A stretch of 64,000 nt of DNA from Undaria pinnatifida (taxonomy: Eukaryota; Sar; Phaeophyceae; Laminariales; Alariaceae), in assembly GCA_012845835.1 (NCBI GenBank), contig JABAKD010000001.1, positions 7,490,476 to 7,554,475 on the forward strand, in the 5' to 3' direction. Below, piece after piece: positions 22,941-35,001 of the stretch. Under the pieces are notes generated by a model. It made no database searches and was not told the origin of the DNA. It saw only the letters and a list, made by a program, of their open reading frames with translations. The number at the start of each line of letters is the position of its first letter. The stretch's first letter is position 1. The position numbers and the translations under genes are program-made.

Positions 22941-24557
22941 TAAAACCAATTGCCGCCTTCTACTCTTGCCCCCCGTTGAGCATTTTTTTTTTGTTAGTAG
23001 TGTCCGCGCACAGGATAGTTAACATCACCCTGTCGACCCTGGTACAAGCTACGCCGTATTTCCAAGGGGGTCGCCGATCTATTAACTAAATGAGGACACA
23101 CGCCCGCGCGATCCGAGTACATGTATTTCACACAGCTTGCAAAGATAAGTTTCGACCAAATTTTGGATTTCACGGCAGGAGTGTGTACGTATATTTATAA
23201 TATTATATTGTAGATTGCGTGTGCGTCGTGTTTGGGGGCGACACAATTTGTGTAAAACATGCCGCTCCCTACATGATGATGAGCTAGACAACCACGGTAC
23301 TCATATGAAGTTTGGGCTGTAGTAACAGCCGGCAGACGAATTCACTTCTTTTTTTCGAGGTGGAGACTTTTTCCTCCGCACAAAGGCAATGATCGTACAT
23401 TACCTAGTGCTCTTACGGTAAGGCAGTTACATAGTACTCCCATTCACTGCTCTCCTTGGAAATGGCCCTACCGGAGATTAAATTACCTCATTCAAGCTGG
23501 CATCCATATGCAAGTCCGCCGAGCAAGCAGGAGGTTCTTGGTATCATAGGATGAAGGTCACCCTTCAGGCGACATGCCGAACATCTCGCGGCGCTTCGCG
23601 CTTGGTGCCAACGATAATGAATGTCTGCCTCGTCGTCGAAAACCCGACGTGCGTCGTCTCGGCAGTGTAGAGATGCGAGGGTCTAATAGCTACGGCTGTA
23701 TGGTCATTCGACGACAACCATGAACGAATGTCGAGTACACCTCCGCCCCCCGACAGCCCCCCTTTTCCGCCGCCCCCACAGTCGCTGAGATGAAACATGC
23801 GTGAAAAAAATTCCTCTTGTTCATTTATGTGACCTATTCCCTATTTACCCGCCCCCATCCCATCACCGGTGCACATTGAAGCAGCCAAAAACGTGGTGGA
23901 ACGCCCAAGTGCGACGAACATTTAATGCAGTAATTAGAGCGCAGAACTAGGATGCACCCAATTAAAACAAATAGAGACAGACGGGAGAACGTTGAAATGG
24001 CGATATAAAAGGTAATACTATGCCAGAAAACAGGTTGCCAGCCTCAAGGCTGATCGGGCTGTGTGGCAGAAAATAACCCAAAGGCGAGGTAGAGTAAGAA
24101 GAGGTGGGATAACGTGGTCGAGAATATATGGTTGGATATAGGGGAAGACCAAGTACTTTAGTTGTTAAGAGAAATGTATAGCGAGTACAAGACAAAGGTA
24201 AAGTAATGAACAGAAGAAAGGGAAAGACAAGCGCTAAGAAATAAGGTGAAGGCTGAAAAGCACCTAGATATATAGACTAGTCTACAGGGGGTTGAGGGAA
24301 GAAATTGGAATGAAAACGTATTTTCATGGTCCAATGGACCACGCGAAAAAGCTGAAACGGCGATATTATGATTGTGCAAGGGATCTGGACCTGCCAGAAA
24401 CAAGAAAGATGTATACCAGTACAATAGTCGGGAGGAGGACGTGGTTGCACATACATATATATGTGCACGTGTGGCACCACAATAGAGAGTAAGACTCATA
24501 AACATACATTATAGAAGAATGTCAAATGCACGAGGAGGAACGGGATGTATGTGTCAC
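22941..24557 (+). repeat. Segmental repeat unit 2, left part
   Basis: P (22,975-23,185), R2 (23,400-23,870), R3 (23,870-24,300) and the following stretch up to the GTCAC target duplication of copia-2. It continues at 31,532. No convincing gene. Confidence 0.7.
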
Positions 24558-25037
24558 TGCTATGGAAATGTTAGCACATAGCCAGTATAAGTCAATTTTC
24601 AGTAGCACTGCACTTGTACGTCGTAGATCATCGTAGATCTGTTCTGTGTCGGTTGGTATGTAACTTGCGTATGAATATGCGGAGGAATCACTTCTGTGGG
24701 ATTCTCTGTGGCCTTGACGAGTAGCTCACTCTCTCGTGTGGCCTTGATATCCAGGTAGCCCACTCTCTCGTGGAGATCCTTCCGGATTGTCTAGCATCGT
24801 AGCCATCCTGGTCATTTCCAGTAACCGGCTGACTTCTGGACTCCTGCATAGTCTGCGGTTTATCTGCGTGTGTTGGCCACGTAAGCCCCAGAGTATACAA
24901 CCTCTTGATATATTCTCATCAACACGAAAGCACTCGAATCTTCCAGGCTATCCACTACACAGTGTCACCAACCCGACTAGCATCGGGGACACAGTCTCTC
25001 TGCCACCGTGCTGGGGTATACCACAATATCCATAATA
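24558..25037 (+). repeat. copia-2 5' LTR
   Basis: 480 bp, starting TGCTATGGAAATG and ending ACAATATCCATAATA, followed by GGTATTATATCC where the primer-binding site is expected. Confidence 0.92.
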
Positions 25038-25967
25038 GGTATTATATCCTCGTGTGAGTGAGTCGGGGCCTGCGGCGACTGCCCGTCTACTGCTGTCGCC
25101 GAGTGCTGTGGAGAGCACACCCGTCCTCCACGATTCGCAACTTTTGGATCCTTCGGGATTTGGATTTTTGGATGCTGCAGGATTTCGATATTTTTGGATA
25201 TTTTTTCCACGGGGAGCTACTGCTGAAGTCAATATTCTGCTGGAGGCCACACAGAGTCAACCCGCTTGCTCTTTGGGCCCGGACTGATCACCTGGGCTCT
25301 TGGCTGCACATTCGGTACGCAACTGTCTGTGTAACACATTCGGTCGCGCAATTCCCAGGCGCTGACTCCGGTCGGTGAATAGAGTCGTGCAGGTTGTTGG
25401 TTCTGCGCGTGGAGTGCCGTTATTTCTTATACTCGGTTCCGCGTGTTTGCAAGTGACTTCCGAATACCAGATCGCCTGCGCTTAGATTCTTTGCGAGGCA
25501 TAGTCTGTCCAAGACACCTTCCCCATACCTTGTTGCCGGATTGGTCGCGTGTGTATGTTGAGGATACGACCTCTAGCTGGTAGCCGGCCGCTGCTACAGC
25601 TACTCACACGTGCTAGCTCACCTAAAGTTTGCGCTGAAAGACGCGTAACACTACGCAGTGCACCACGCTGTGTACCTGCAGGACCAGTTAATTGGCCGGA
25701 GCTGACTACTCGCCACATCACCGCAGCTTCGTCAACTGCGGTTGGTCACAGCTGTGCTCACGGGAGCGCAGTCGTCCGAGCGGGGGGCTTGCGAGCTTCC
25801 GGCGGACTCGGGTTGCCAACTACGGCTCTGCGACCTACATTTTACCCTATCTCTATGTAGAGCTGCCCCGCACATTTCAGGCGCGTCGGCCCGTCTCAGG
25901 TGATCAGGGCGCATTGCGGGTGCAGCGCTTTTCAATCACACCCATCGCGTGTCCCTGTCTCTAAGCT
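25038..25967 (+). other. copia-2 untranslated leader
   Basis: About 930 bp between LTR and the gag ATG, unusually long. Overlapping frames at 25,054-25,378, 25,549-25,860 and 25,692-25,964 carry no recognisable domain. Confidence 0.6.
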
Positions 25968-27100
25968 ATGGCGAACTCATCAAGCTCTAGATCTGGGCTC
26001 CACCGTTTACTAGATTCCTTTGGACAATGCTCTGGGTCTACCTTTCGCGTGTGGAAGGAGAGCTTCGAGCACGTCATCAACATCCATGCGCCGGAGCTTC
26101 TCACGGTCTTACGCGGATCGGCCCGGCCAGACCCTCTGGCTGCTACTCTAGCCGACGTTACCGCTTGGGACAAGGCCGACTCCTGTTCTTCGCGACTACC
26201 GGCTCGGCGCGGGTCACTGTTCAGGCTCACCGAAAGGTGGGCACTAGCGCCGAAGGCAATGAACAGTTGACTTGGGCGGCTCTGAACGTGCGGTTCGACG
26301 CCCACACCCAGTAAGCTCGGCGTGCGTGCCACAAGGAGCTCTTCGCCCTCACGCACGTTGCGGGTGGTGATCCTGTTGACTTCTTCTCCAAGGGATGCGA
26401 GCTCAAGCTCCGCCTCGAGACTCTGGGGGAGAAAGTATCAGACGAAGTCTACCTGGATATCATGCTTTCGGGCCTGACGTCTGCCCCGGAATTCCACTTT
26501 ACCCGGAAGATGCACTACCGAAACGAATTTACATCGGTCGACGGTCTTCAGTACATGGCCAACCGCTTCTTTGTGGATCAGCAGTCGCGCAAGGCGGCGG
26601 GGCCCGCGGTCTCGGGCAGGGGAGCCGCGATGGCCGCGTCCAGCAGCGACCAGTGCCACCGCTGCAACGAGTTTGGACATTTCCAGCGAGACTGTCTGAG
26701 GTCTGCGCAGCCGTCCCGACCGACGAAAGGGAAGAAGCCAGGCAAGAAGCGCGGAAGTGGGGGGAGTGGGCAGTCCAAGTGGTGCTCCTTTCACCGCACG
26801 AAAACGCACAGCGATGCTGAGTGCAAGGGTCAGCAGGACAACCGAAACAAGAAGAAGCAAGAGGAGCTTCGAGCGTTGGCTGCGAACCTGGCACTGCTTC
26901 AGGCAGCCGGTCTCGCCAATTTCTCCCACTTGGCGCAGCCGTTTCAGGCGGCGGCGCCCCAGGCGTCTCAGGCCCCTTCGGAACCAACCACGTTCGGGTT
27001 CTCCTTCAACGCTCTCGGCGCCTCTGCAGCTCCCGCCGCCTCGCCGGCGGCTTCCGCGTCTGCCTCATCCGCGTCGTCTGCGCGGGACCACCACTTCCCT
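25968..27100 (+). pseudogene. copia-2 gag, broken
   Basis: Starts at ATG 25,968 and is read in one frame to about 26,180, then continues in the frame used by 26,027-26,314, is interrupted by TAA at 26,312-26,314 and goes on in the same frame past 26,462. A CX2CX4HX4C zinc knuckle (CHRCNEFGHFQRDC) lies at about 26,654-26,695. It is followed by a basic linker and a second Cys/His cluster (WCSFHRTKTHSDAEC, about 26,780-26,824). An Ala/Ser/Pro-rich spacer leads into the protease. Confidence 0.85.
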
Positions 27101-30100
27101 TCCGAGTACTTGGTTGCTTTCATGGCTTCTCCTGCGGCGGAGTCATCGCTCGCTCCTTTTCGCTCCGACGGATCGTCCATCCTGATGCTGGTGGATAGCG
27201 GAGCGTTGGACAATTACCTAGAACCTGCGCTTACGCCTAGCGTGTGGGCTCACATGCGTGACATTGAAGACCGTCGGATCCCGCTCCCGATCATTGCCGC
27301 TGGACAGCGCGTTCTTCACGGCGTGACGACGGGGGTTCTTCTCGGCGCGATCGCCGACGACAGCGGCGACGATAGGCATGTTTCCTTCCGTGTCGTCTTA
27401 GTACGAGGGCTGGGGACCAACCTCTTCTCCGTCACCGCTGCGCTGTCGAATCGAGTGGCTTCCCTCTTCTATCCGGACAACCCCAGGCTGGAGTCGGGGG
27501 ACGTAGTCGTCCCGATGAAAATCCGAGGAGTGGATTACACCGGCAAAATCACTTGCTCCATCACCGTGAAGGTCGGCGCTGGGGATGACGGTCGGCAGAC
27601 CCTCGGGGAAGCTCCTGACGGACTTGCCATGCGGGTGGAGACTGCAAGTCTCTGGCACCGGCGCATGGGGCACATCAACAGCAGCTTGGATGTGTAGAGG
27701 AAGGAGGCGGCCAACGGCATCAATTACACCGGCGACGTGCAGGACTGCAGTGCGTGCCCTCTTGGTTAGAGCTCTCAATAGCCGCACTCAAAGCACGCCG
27801 TTTACGGCGTTTCACGCGCCTTTCAGATCGCATTGGTCGATACCCTTGGTCCCTTCACGCCTACCGCGTTGGGCGGCTTCGAATACGCCGCAAAGTTCGT
27901 CGACCAACACACCAAGTGGAAGGAGGTCGTCCTCATGAAGGACAAGACTTGCGCGACTGACGCCCTCGAGTTGTTCAACAAGGGGACCGTCATCCCCCGC
28001 CGCGAGCGCATCCACGTGCTTCATGCGGATAAGGCAACCGAGGTTACGAGCGCGGCCTACCGACAGTACTGCCTGGACATCGGCATCCAGCTACAATTTG
28101 CATCGCCGAACACCCCCTACCAGATCGGAGCGAATGAGCGTGCAGGCAGGACGATCATGAACATCGTGCGTTGCATGCTCGCTGATTCTACGCTGCCGAG
28201 ATTTCTTTGGGGAGAACTGATGCACACGGCGGTCTCCCTGAGCAACCGGACTCCCCATGCAGCGTTGCACAACGGGACGCCGTACAAGGCGATCTACGGC
28301 AAGGACGCGCACCGTGGCCACCTTCGGGTGGTCGGGGCACGGGCGTTTGTGCATGAAGAGACAGACGCACACCAAGAAGTTGGAAAGCCGTGCGTGGGAA
28401 GGACGGTTGGTAGGCTACAGCCTGGACAGCAAATCCTACCGTCTCTACAACGCTCAGACGAGATGGGTGCAGGAGAGTCGCAACGTTATCTTCATTGAAA
28501 CGACTCCCGCGCCGCCTCCGTTGGACGAGCAAGGTTTTGACGACAGGGAGTTCACTAACGCCGACCAGAACGGCATGATCCGAGATGTGCGCAACTACAC
28601 CACCAACCAGTCGGTCGATGCGCTTTCTTCCAATCATGCCGTCGGGGACCCGTCTGTTCTCGAGCTTCTCGAGGACATCTCCACCGTCAACAACCGTGAC
28701 CTTGGGCTCAGCTCCGCTGACCCGTCTCCTGCCGCCGAGGGTGAGCCTGCGGACGACAGCCTTGCCTCACCTGGAGGAGTCAGCCCTCCTGAGTCGGGTA
28801 ACGGTGAACCTTCACCTGCCGCATCATCTTCCGGTCCTGCTCCGGCCGGTTCATCATCTGGTCCTGCGTCGATGCCTGATACGTCGGGTCTGGTTGTGCT
28901 CCAGTTGGTGCTGCATCGCGGGGTCGTTCCGCGTGTGGGCGTGGTTCATCTCGTGGTGGGCGTGACACCCGCGGTGGCTCTTCGCGTGGTGCATCTGCGC
29001 GGGGAAGGATCGCGAATCGTGGTGGACGTGGTTCGGTGAGTGGGCGTGGTTCTCGTGGTGGTCGCGGCTCCATGTCAGCTCCTCCTGACACCAGGATTAC
29101 CCGGGCGATATCGCGCGTGCCCAAACAGAAGACCCTCGGCGAGCGTCGTCGGCTTTCGTACGCGTTTCCCGCGATGGAAGAGTTTCCTGACGTCGCGCAC
29201 AGGGACGCCATATTGGGATTCACGGAATACGCATACGCCGTAGGGGCAGAGCAACCAGACGTTCCTCGCACCATCCAGGAAGCACGGGCCTCACCGGACG
29301 CAGCGAAGTGGAAAGCAGCTGCCGAACGCGAGATGAAAAGCCTCAACGACCACAAGGTCTACAAACTCGTCCCGCGCTCAGCCGTTCCCCCGGGAAGGAA
29401 GCGCATCAAGTCCAAGTGGGTGTCAAACGCAAGGCCGACCGCTCCTTCAAGGGACGTATCGTGGCCCAGGGCTGGAACCAAGTTCCCGGACTCGACTGCG
29501 GCAGCAGCTACGCTCCATGGTGCAGGATCCAGAGCGTGCAAATGGTGGCGTGCATCACCGTGGAGTTTAACCTCCTCTTCGACCAGATGGATGTTTCTAC
29601 CGCTTTTGTCTACGCGGACATTCAAGAACAAGTGTTCGTTGAACAACCACCCGGTTTCGAGGTCAAGGACAAGGAGGAGGTGACACGGTAATGTAGCTGG
29701 AGAAGAGCCTCCACGGACTTGCTCAAAGCCCAGGGAACTGGTTCAGCACCATCGATCCCGTGCTTGTCGAGATTGGCTTCGTTGCACTCAAGTCAGATCA
29801 GTGCGTGTATTTGTACGATCACAACGGGGCCAAGATCTACCTGACTTTCTACGTCGATGACCTTTTCCTGGCCGGAAACGACTCTAACGCCGTTTCGATG
29901 GTGAAAGGGAAGTTGCAAAAGCGCTTCAAAAAGACCGACATGGGGGAAGCATCTCTCGTACTTGGAATGGAAATCAAGAGAGATCGCGTGGCAGGCACCT
30001 CGACTATTTCTCAAGAGACATACTGCAAATCGATCCCTGAACGGTTCGGGATGTCGGGCTGCAAGCCGACTAGCACACCTGGTTAGGGCTTCGAAATCTC

Positions 30101-30843
30101 GATCAACCAGCCCGAGGACACACTTCTCAACGAGGAGGAGACGCGCAAGTACCAAGGGATCGTCGGATCGCTTATGTACATTGCGCAAGTGCTGAGGTAT
30201 GACATCATGTACGCGACAAACCACCTGGCTCGCCCGATGGCGAACCTCAGCAAGGTGCACATGGTGGCGGCAAAGCATACTCTTAGCTATCTAGCAGGAA
30301 CGACCAACTTCAGCATCACCTACAAGAAAGGTGGTTTTAAGCTCGCGACCTTCTCGGACTCGAACTAGGCAAACAACCCTGACAACGGGAAGTAGACCTC
30401 AAGCTACATGACGATGTTGGCAAACGCTCCGATGAGCGTCAGGTCGGGGCTGCAAGGTCTGACTGCGATGTCCACCATGGAAGCGGAGCTGGTCGCGTCC
30501 GCCCTGGCGATGAAGGAAGCAGTGTTTTGCTCAAACATGCTGGCGGAGCTTGGATTCGGGAAGGAGTTTGCACAATTGCCTGTGTACTGCAACAACACAG
30601 CTACCCTACATGCATTGGGGAACCGGTTCTTCAGCTCCAGGACCAAGCACATCGCATTGCGCTTCTTCCTTATCTGAGAACTGGTAACGGAGGGGAGGAT
30701 TTCCATCCATTACGTCCCGACGGAGGACAACCTCGCCGACATCGGTACAAAGCACTTCAACAAGCACCGGTTCAAGCGTCATATGGACCTCATCAACAAG
30801 TTCGACGTCAACAAGTTCACCACCGTCGAATTTGAAGAAAAAT
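27101..30843 (+). pseudogene. copia-2 pol (protease, integrase, RT, RNase H), broken
   Basis: Protease has an intact DSGA (MLVDSGALDNYL, about 27,185). The pre-integrase zinc domain (LWHRRMGH, CSAC) is crossed by TAG at 27,695, 27,767 and 27,779. The integrase core shows D in VDTLGPF, D in LHADKATEV and E in GANERAGR. The frame shifts near 28,370, again near 28,900 within Gly/Arg-rich sequence, and near 29,420. RT has MDVSTAFVYADIQEQVFVEQ, a TAA at 29,689 with a frame change, then YVDDLFLAG (about 29,853). RNase H pieces follow (FSDSN, STMEAELVASAL, TKHIALRFF) with stops at 30,084, 30,366, 30,393 and 30,675; the final TGA is at 30,843-30,845. Several stops can be derived from CGA, CAG or TGG by a single transition. 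Confidence 0.9.
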
Positions 30844-31044
30844 GAGTGATTCGTTTGTTTGACTCTGTCTGTTTGGAATTAGCTCACACTTTTGATTTTT
30901 TCGTAGGATTGAAGGTTGTACTTGGTTGTGTAAGAAACAATGAATATCATCACTTGGTTGAAACACGCATGACACGCATTTGTTTGCTTAAATTTATCAT
31001 CATTAGTTTTGTTACAATTCAGGGCAACTTTCATTGAGGAGGAG

Positions 31045-31526
31045 TGTTAAGGAAATGCTAGCACATAGCCAGTATGAGTCAGTGATCAGTAGCACTGCAC
31101 TTGTACGTCGTAGATCATCGTAGATCTGTTCTGTGTCGGTTGGTATGTAACGTGCGTATGAATATGCGGAGGAATTACTTCTGTAGGATTCTCTGTTGCC
31201 TTGACGAGCAGCTCACTCTCTCGTGTGGCCTTGATATCCAGGTAGCTCACTCTCTCGTGTGGATCCTTCTGGATTGTCTAGCATCGTAGCCATCCTGGTC
31301 ATCTCCAGTAACCAGCCAACTTCTGGACTCCTGCATAGTCTGCGGTTCATCTCTGTGTGTGTTGGCCACATAAGCGCCAGTGTTTACAACCTCTTGGTAT
31401 CTTCTCCTCAATACGAAAGCACTCGAGTCTTCCAGGCTATCCACTGCACAGTGTCACCAACTCGACTAGCATCGGGGACACAGCCTCTCTGCCACCGTGC
31501 TGGGGTATACCACAATATCCATAATA
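31045..31526 (+). repeat. copia-2 3' LTR
   Basis: 482 bp, starting TGTTAAGGAAATG directly after GAGGAGGAG and ending CATAATA before GTCAC. Confidence 0.92.
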
Positions 31527-31531
31527 GTCAC

Positions 31532-33150
31532 TCTTTAACTCGTGCGGTCGAAGTAAATCACACAAACTTTCAAGTGTGAGTTTGTCACGGTACCATGAGT
31601 GGAGGATCGGTAGTTGGTCGGTGTTTGGAAGCGCGCCCCTCATATGTGTTCCGGTGTCTTTGTTGGCTCTCCATACACTCGTTGGCTAGGCTCAAAACTT
31701 ATGCACTTTTTCCCTATACATTAAACTCTAAAAGACAGACAAAGCAAGGCTAGGCAGAGTAGGGCAGGGTTGCGCAGGGTAGTGTAGAGTAGGGGCGTCC
31801 TGCTTGTCCCATTATCAACACCTACATTATCGCCCATTTATGATGGCCTTGACGTGAGTGTGACAACTAATATCACCTGGGGCCACCTCAACCACGACAT
31901 GGTTTCACGTCGAATCTAAAACCTTTCCTTCCACGGCGAGCACTCCATTACAGTTTCGACAACATCTCACAGCTGTTGTATTATATGTTCATATACTTGT
32001 ACCCCGGCGAGCACAAAAAATATCTCCTCTGCAATGGTTAATTTAAGGGGTCAGAAAAAATGGGTTACCAAACCTAAGGCTGCGAGCTCCCACGCCACTT
32101 CAGAAAAATGCACACAATCGGGTCATTGCAACGTACCGATCGATACGATCAAGTGGTAGCTACAAGTACAAATCTCATTTTTTCGATTCGTGCAGAAATC
32201 ACAGAGCTCGCTGTATTGTTGCGATGACCTCGTTGGGAGGAGCGTGGCCCCCTCTTTCCCTTCTTTTTGCGCTCCCCTGACGCGTGCTACGATCGAGGTA
32301 GCAGTTTTCGTCTGAAAGGGTTTCTGAATGACGGTGCTCCTTAACCCTAAGTCGTCGGAAATACGTCTTTTGTTCGGCACGATTCTTGTTGTGTACCTCG
32401 GCCATGGGATTTTTCATCCGGTACCAGTTGTATTTTTCTCCAAATGAGTTTTTGGCAGAGATCTTAAAGTTCCCAAACTGGGAAATATCAACAAAAAAAG
32501 TGGCGCACCTCTCTATCGTAGCACGCGTCCCCTGGTGTACGCGGTGTTGTTAATGCTAGAAGAATCACGCCCGCAAGGAAGAAGGAGCCTACATACAGCA
32601 ACAGCAGCATGCTGCAGTAAAACAGCAAACGGATCCTTCAGTGCAGAGTATAGTCTATCACATGGCGATCGATGAACTGATGTTGGCGTTCACGGCTCGG
32701 TGCACTCCAGTCTAGCGGTCTTCTGTACGCAATTCAAATGTTCAGGGTAGCAACGCACCAGTATATTAGTCTTCTGTAGCAGAGTGGCCAGGCACCGGTA
32801 GGCTTCTGTGTACAGGGTGGCGCAAGGGAGCCGATTGAGACGGGAGGGGAAATAACCACAGCAGCAGTGGAAATGAAATTACATGTGCGGCCATCTGTGT
32901 GCTGTATGACAACACACGCGCGTATACACGTACGCGCGTTTGTATTGCGTATCATATCGTGTGGGCTATCGGCAAGAAGGATAGATTGGTGTACTGGATG
33001 TAGGAGCGTGAAAAAACTTTTTACCGTGAAGAACTCAGGCACTGGGTGTGTAGGACGTCCATGGTTGATGATGGAGGAAAGCAATTGAGCGCGAAGTTGC
33101 TGGATTTGGAGAAGAAGGTACATGAGTAGTCTGTTTTTGGGTAGTAACCA
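31532..33150 (+). repeat. Segmental repeat unit 2, right part
   Basis: Continuation after copia-2. It holds a stretch (31,590-31,800) whose complement occurs at 58,480-58,690, ending in an imperfect AGGGTAG-type minisatellite; a small P-end fragment (TCTCACAGCTGTTG, about 31,965); and R4 (32,150-33,125), paralogous to 22,000-22,925 and 54,950-55,945. MITE-B interrupts R4 at 32,280. No gene recognised. Confidence 0.65.
32280..32528 (+). mobile_element. MITE-B copy 2 with 6-bp target duplication
   Basis: A 249-bp element, termini ACGCGTGCTACGATCGAGGT and its complement (CTCTATCGTAGCACGCGT). Perfect CCCCTG flanks at 32,274-32,279 and 32,529-32,534. The paralogous R4 copy at about 55,030 reads CGCTCCCCTGGTGTACGCGG with a single CCCCTG, the empty site. 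Confidence 0.9.
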
Positions 33151-33184
33151 ATTACCTCTTACTTTCTACGCTTGTCCGCCTCGA

Positions 33185-33410
33185 AAACGAGGTTTTCATA
33201 GTTTCCGCGCACAGGTTTTAGTTAACATCACCCTGCTGACCCTGGTACAAGCTACACCGTATTTTCAAGGGGGGTCGCCTGCCTGTATCTTGAAGTTAAA
33301 GGACGATACACACCCAGTACAGTACTACGCGCGATCCGAGTATCACACACACATCTTCCAAATATAAGTTTCGACGAAATCTTCGATCTCACGGCTAGAC
33401 TGTGTAGTAG
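33185..33410 (+). repeat. P repeat
   Basis: Landmarks TTTCCGCGCACAGG, CATCACCCTGCTGACCCTGG, GGGGTCGCC, GCGCGATCCGAGTATCACAC and TTCGATCTCACGGCTAGA are in the usual order. Confidence 0.65.
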
Positions 33411-33948
33411 TAATATATATTTTCAAAAATGTAGATTGCGTTGGCGTCAGTTGGCAACGACACTGATTGTGTAAAACATGCCGCTCATTACATGAACTAG
33501 ATCACCAAGGTACTTACATATATATTCTGAGCTGTAGCCACAGCTGGCGGACAAGCTTAGACCCCTTTTTTTCGTGGTGGAGAATTTGTATTTCTCACAA
33601 CTTTTTTTCGTGCAGAATTTTTATTCGTCACAACTTTATTTTGTGGTGGACAAATATTATTCCTCACAACAACAGGGGCGCACAAAAAAAAAAACGGAAA
33701 TTACGTACTCAATTTTTTTCTCCACCCTTCCGGAGAGAGGGGGGTTCACGTAGACCCGATCCCCCCCCTAGTATGCCACAGAATTTCTTATGCCAACAAC
33801 CCCAATTAAAATCATATAAAATACAGGGGGAGGGGGGGGTACATAGCAGACACGCAGCCCCCTGGTCGCGCAGCAGCAGCCTGCGCACCAGCTACGAACA
33901 GCGCAGAGCAACGGAGAAAAAGGGAGGGAGCAAGGGAGAGTGGTCACA
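33411..33948. other. No gene recognised
   Basis: The first 100 bp continue the segmental repeat (GTAAAACATGCCGCTC, compare 20,180 and 23,255). The stretch 33,560-33,670 has three imperfect TTTTTTCGTGGTGGAGAAT-like repeats. The rest is unassigned. Confidence 0.35.
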
Positions 33949-34146
33949 ATGAGCACAGCCCCCACGGTGAAGGGACCCCTGCTGCAACCCTCCTTCGACA
34001 AGACCGCTTGGCTACAAATCGTCCGCTGAAAGCCAGCCGATGGCGAGGACTTCATCTGCTGCAGCGAGGCCAACTTCGGTGACGGTTCAGGAATGGACGA
34101 AGGCCAGGCCATTGAGCATGAGTGTTCGGCACGGCACAGAGAGTGA
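33949..34146 (+). pseudogene. Broken coding fragment, unknown family
   Basis: An ATG at 33,949 opens a frame (MSTAPTVKGPLLQPSFDKTA...) to TGA at 34,144, interrupted by one TGA at 34,027. Both halves have ordinary protein-like composition (second half KPADGEDFICCSEANFGDG). I recognise no family. It could be the start of a retroelement ORF or a decayed gene. Confidence 0.3.
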
Positions 34147-35001
34147 GTGGAGAGGCATGAGGGCTGTAGTGTGATATTGCAGCGTATCGTGTACCTCGCA
34201 GCAGCAGCGGCAAGCACTGGAAAGACAAACTGGTTGAATATATGTAAAAGTGCTGACCATTAAGCGGTGTGTGCGTCGTGCTCCCTCCTCCCCAAACACT
34301 GACATTATCAGCAGTAGCAGAAGCCTAGCCTCGGCAGCAGCAGCAGAGCAGCAATACCAGAAGCCGAAGCCGGATGATGATCAAACGGACAAAAAAAACG
34401 CGCGCGAAATGGGACCAACTAAGTTGCTCGGCGTCCCTGTTGGTCTCTGAACGCCTTTCGCATGCGAGCAGAGCACTTTTGCCTATCAGAAAAATCGCCG
34501 CGAAGACCAGCAGTGGCAACTGAGTGTGCAACAAGTGCAAGCGCGATTCCGGACGCAATACAGAGCAACTGAGCCAGACCCACGTGGAGACTCACGAACA
34601 GTCGCTTCAACACAAGTGAAGACTTGTGAGGACAGCAGTTGTTGCATTCGCTAGCACAACAAGCAGTTTCGAAAAAAAATGAAAAACGTCATATGTGAGT
34701 ATGACCGATTGAATGGTTGAAACTCAACTTTGCAAGCTGCGTGGTACATTAGATCAATTTTTCATTTACTATATATATGGTGTTTGTGAGTTATACCTGG
34801 TTGTTAATACCCTGCTTCACAATTTTTACGGGATGTCGTTCGCGCGTGTTCAGCAGTTTGGGAACTGCCCCGCTGGACGTGTTTTAGTCGCGCAGTGTAT
34901 GAGGCTGCAGGCCTTGTCGATGTGTGTATATGAAAATCAGGAGCAATTTCGTATTTTTTTTCCACGGCTGATCAATTGCTATTGCTCTTGTAGCATGTTG
35001 C
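34147..35001. other. Unassigned region with CAG-rich stretch
   Basis: Contains a 66-codon plus frame (34,250-34,450) with Ala/Ser and Lys/Asp runs. A second stretch without ATG runs from about 34,450 to 34,645 (YQKNRREDQQWQLSVQQVQA), protein-like but unidentified. A third frame, 34,713-35,081, has a hydrophobic start. These could be exons of a decayed gene. Confidence 0.3.

Larger units (their letters stand above)
24558..31526 (+). mobile_element. Ty1/copia LTR retrotransposon (copia-2), defective
   Basis: A complete 6969-bp element with LTRs of 480 and 482 bp. It is flanked by a perfect 5-bp target duplication, GTCAC (24,553-24,557 and 31,527-31,531). The same stretch without the insertion exists at about 54,718-54,770 (GTGTCACTCC), an independent empty site. 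Gag-protease-integrase-RT-RNase H order is clear, with a purine tract (GAGGAGGAG) immediately before the 3' LTR. LTRs differ at roughly 36 positions, so it is older than copia-1. There are at least nine in-frame stops or frameshifts. Confidence 0.95.
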
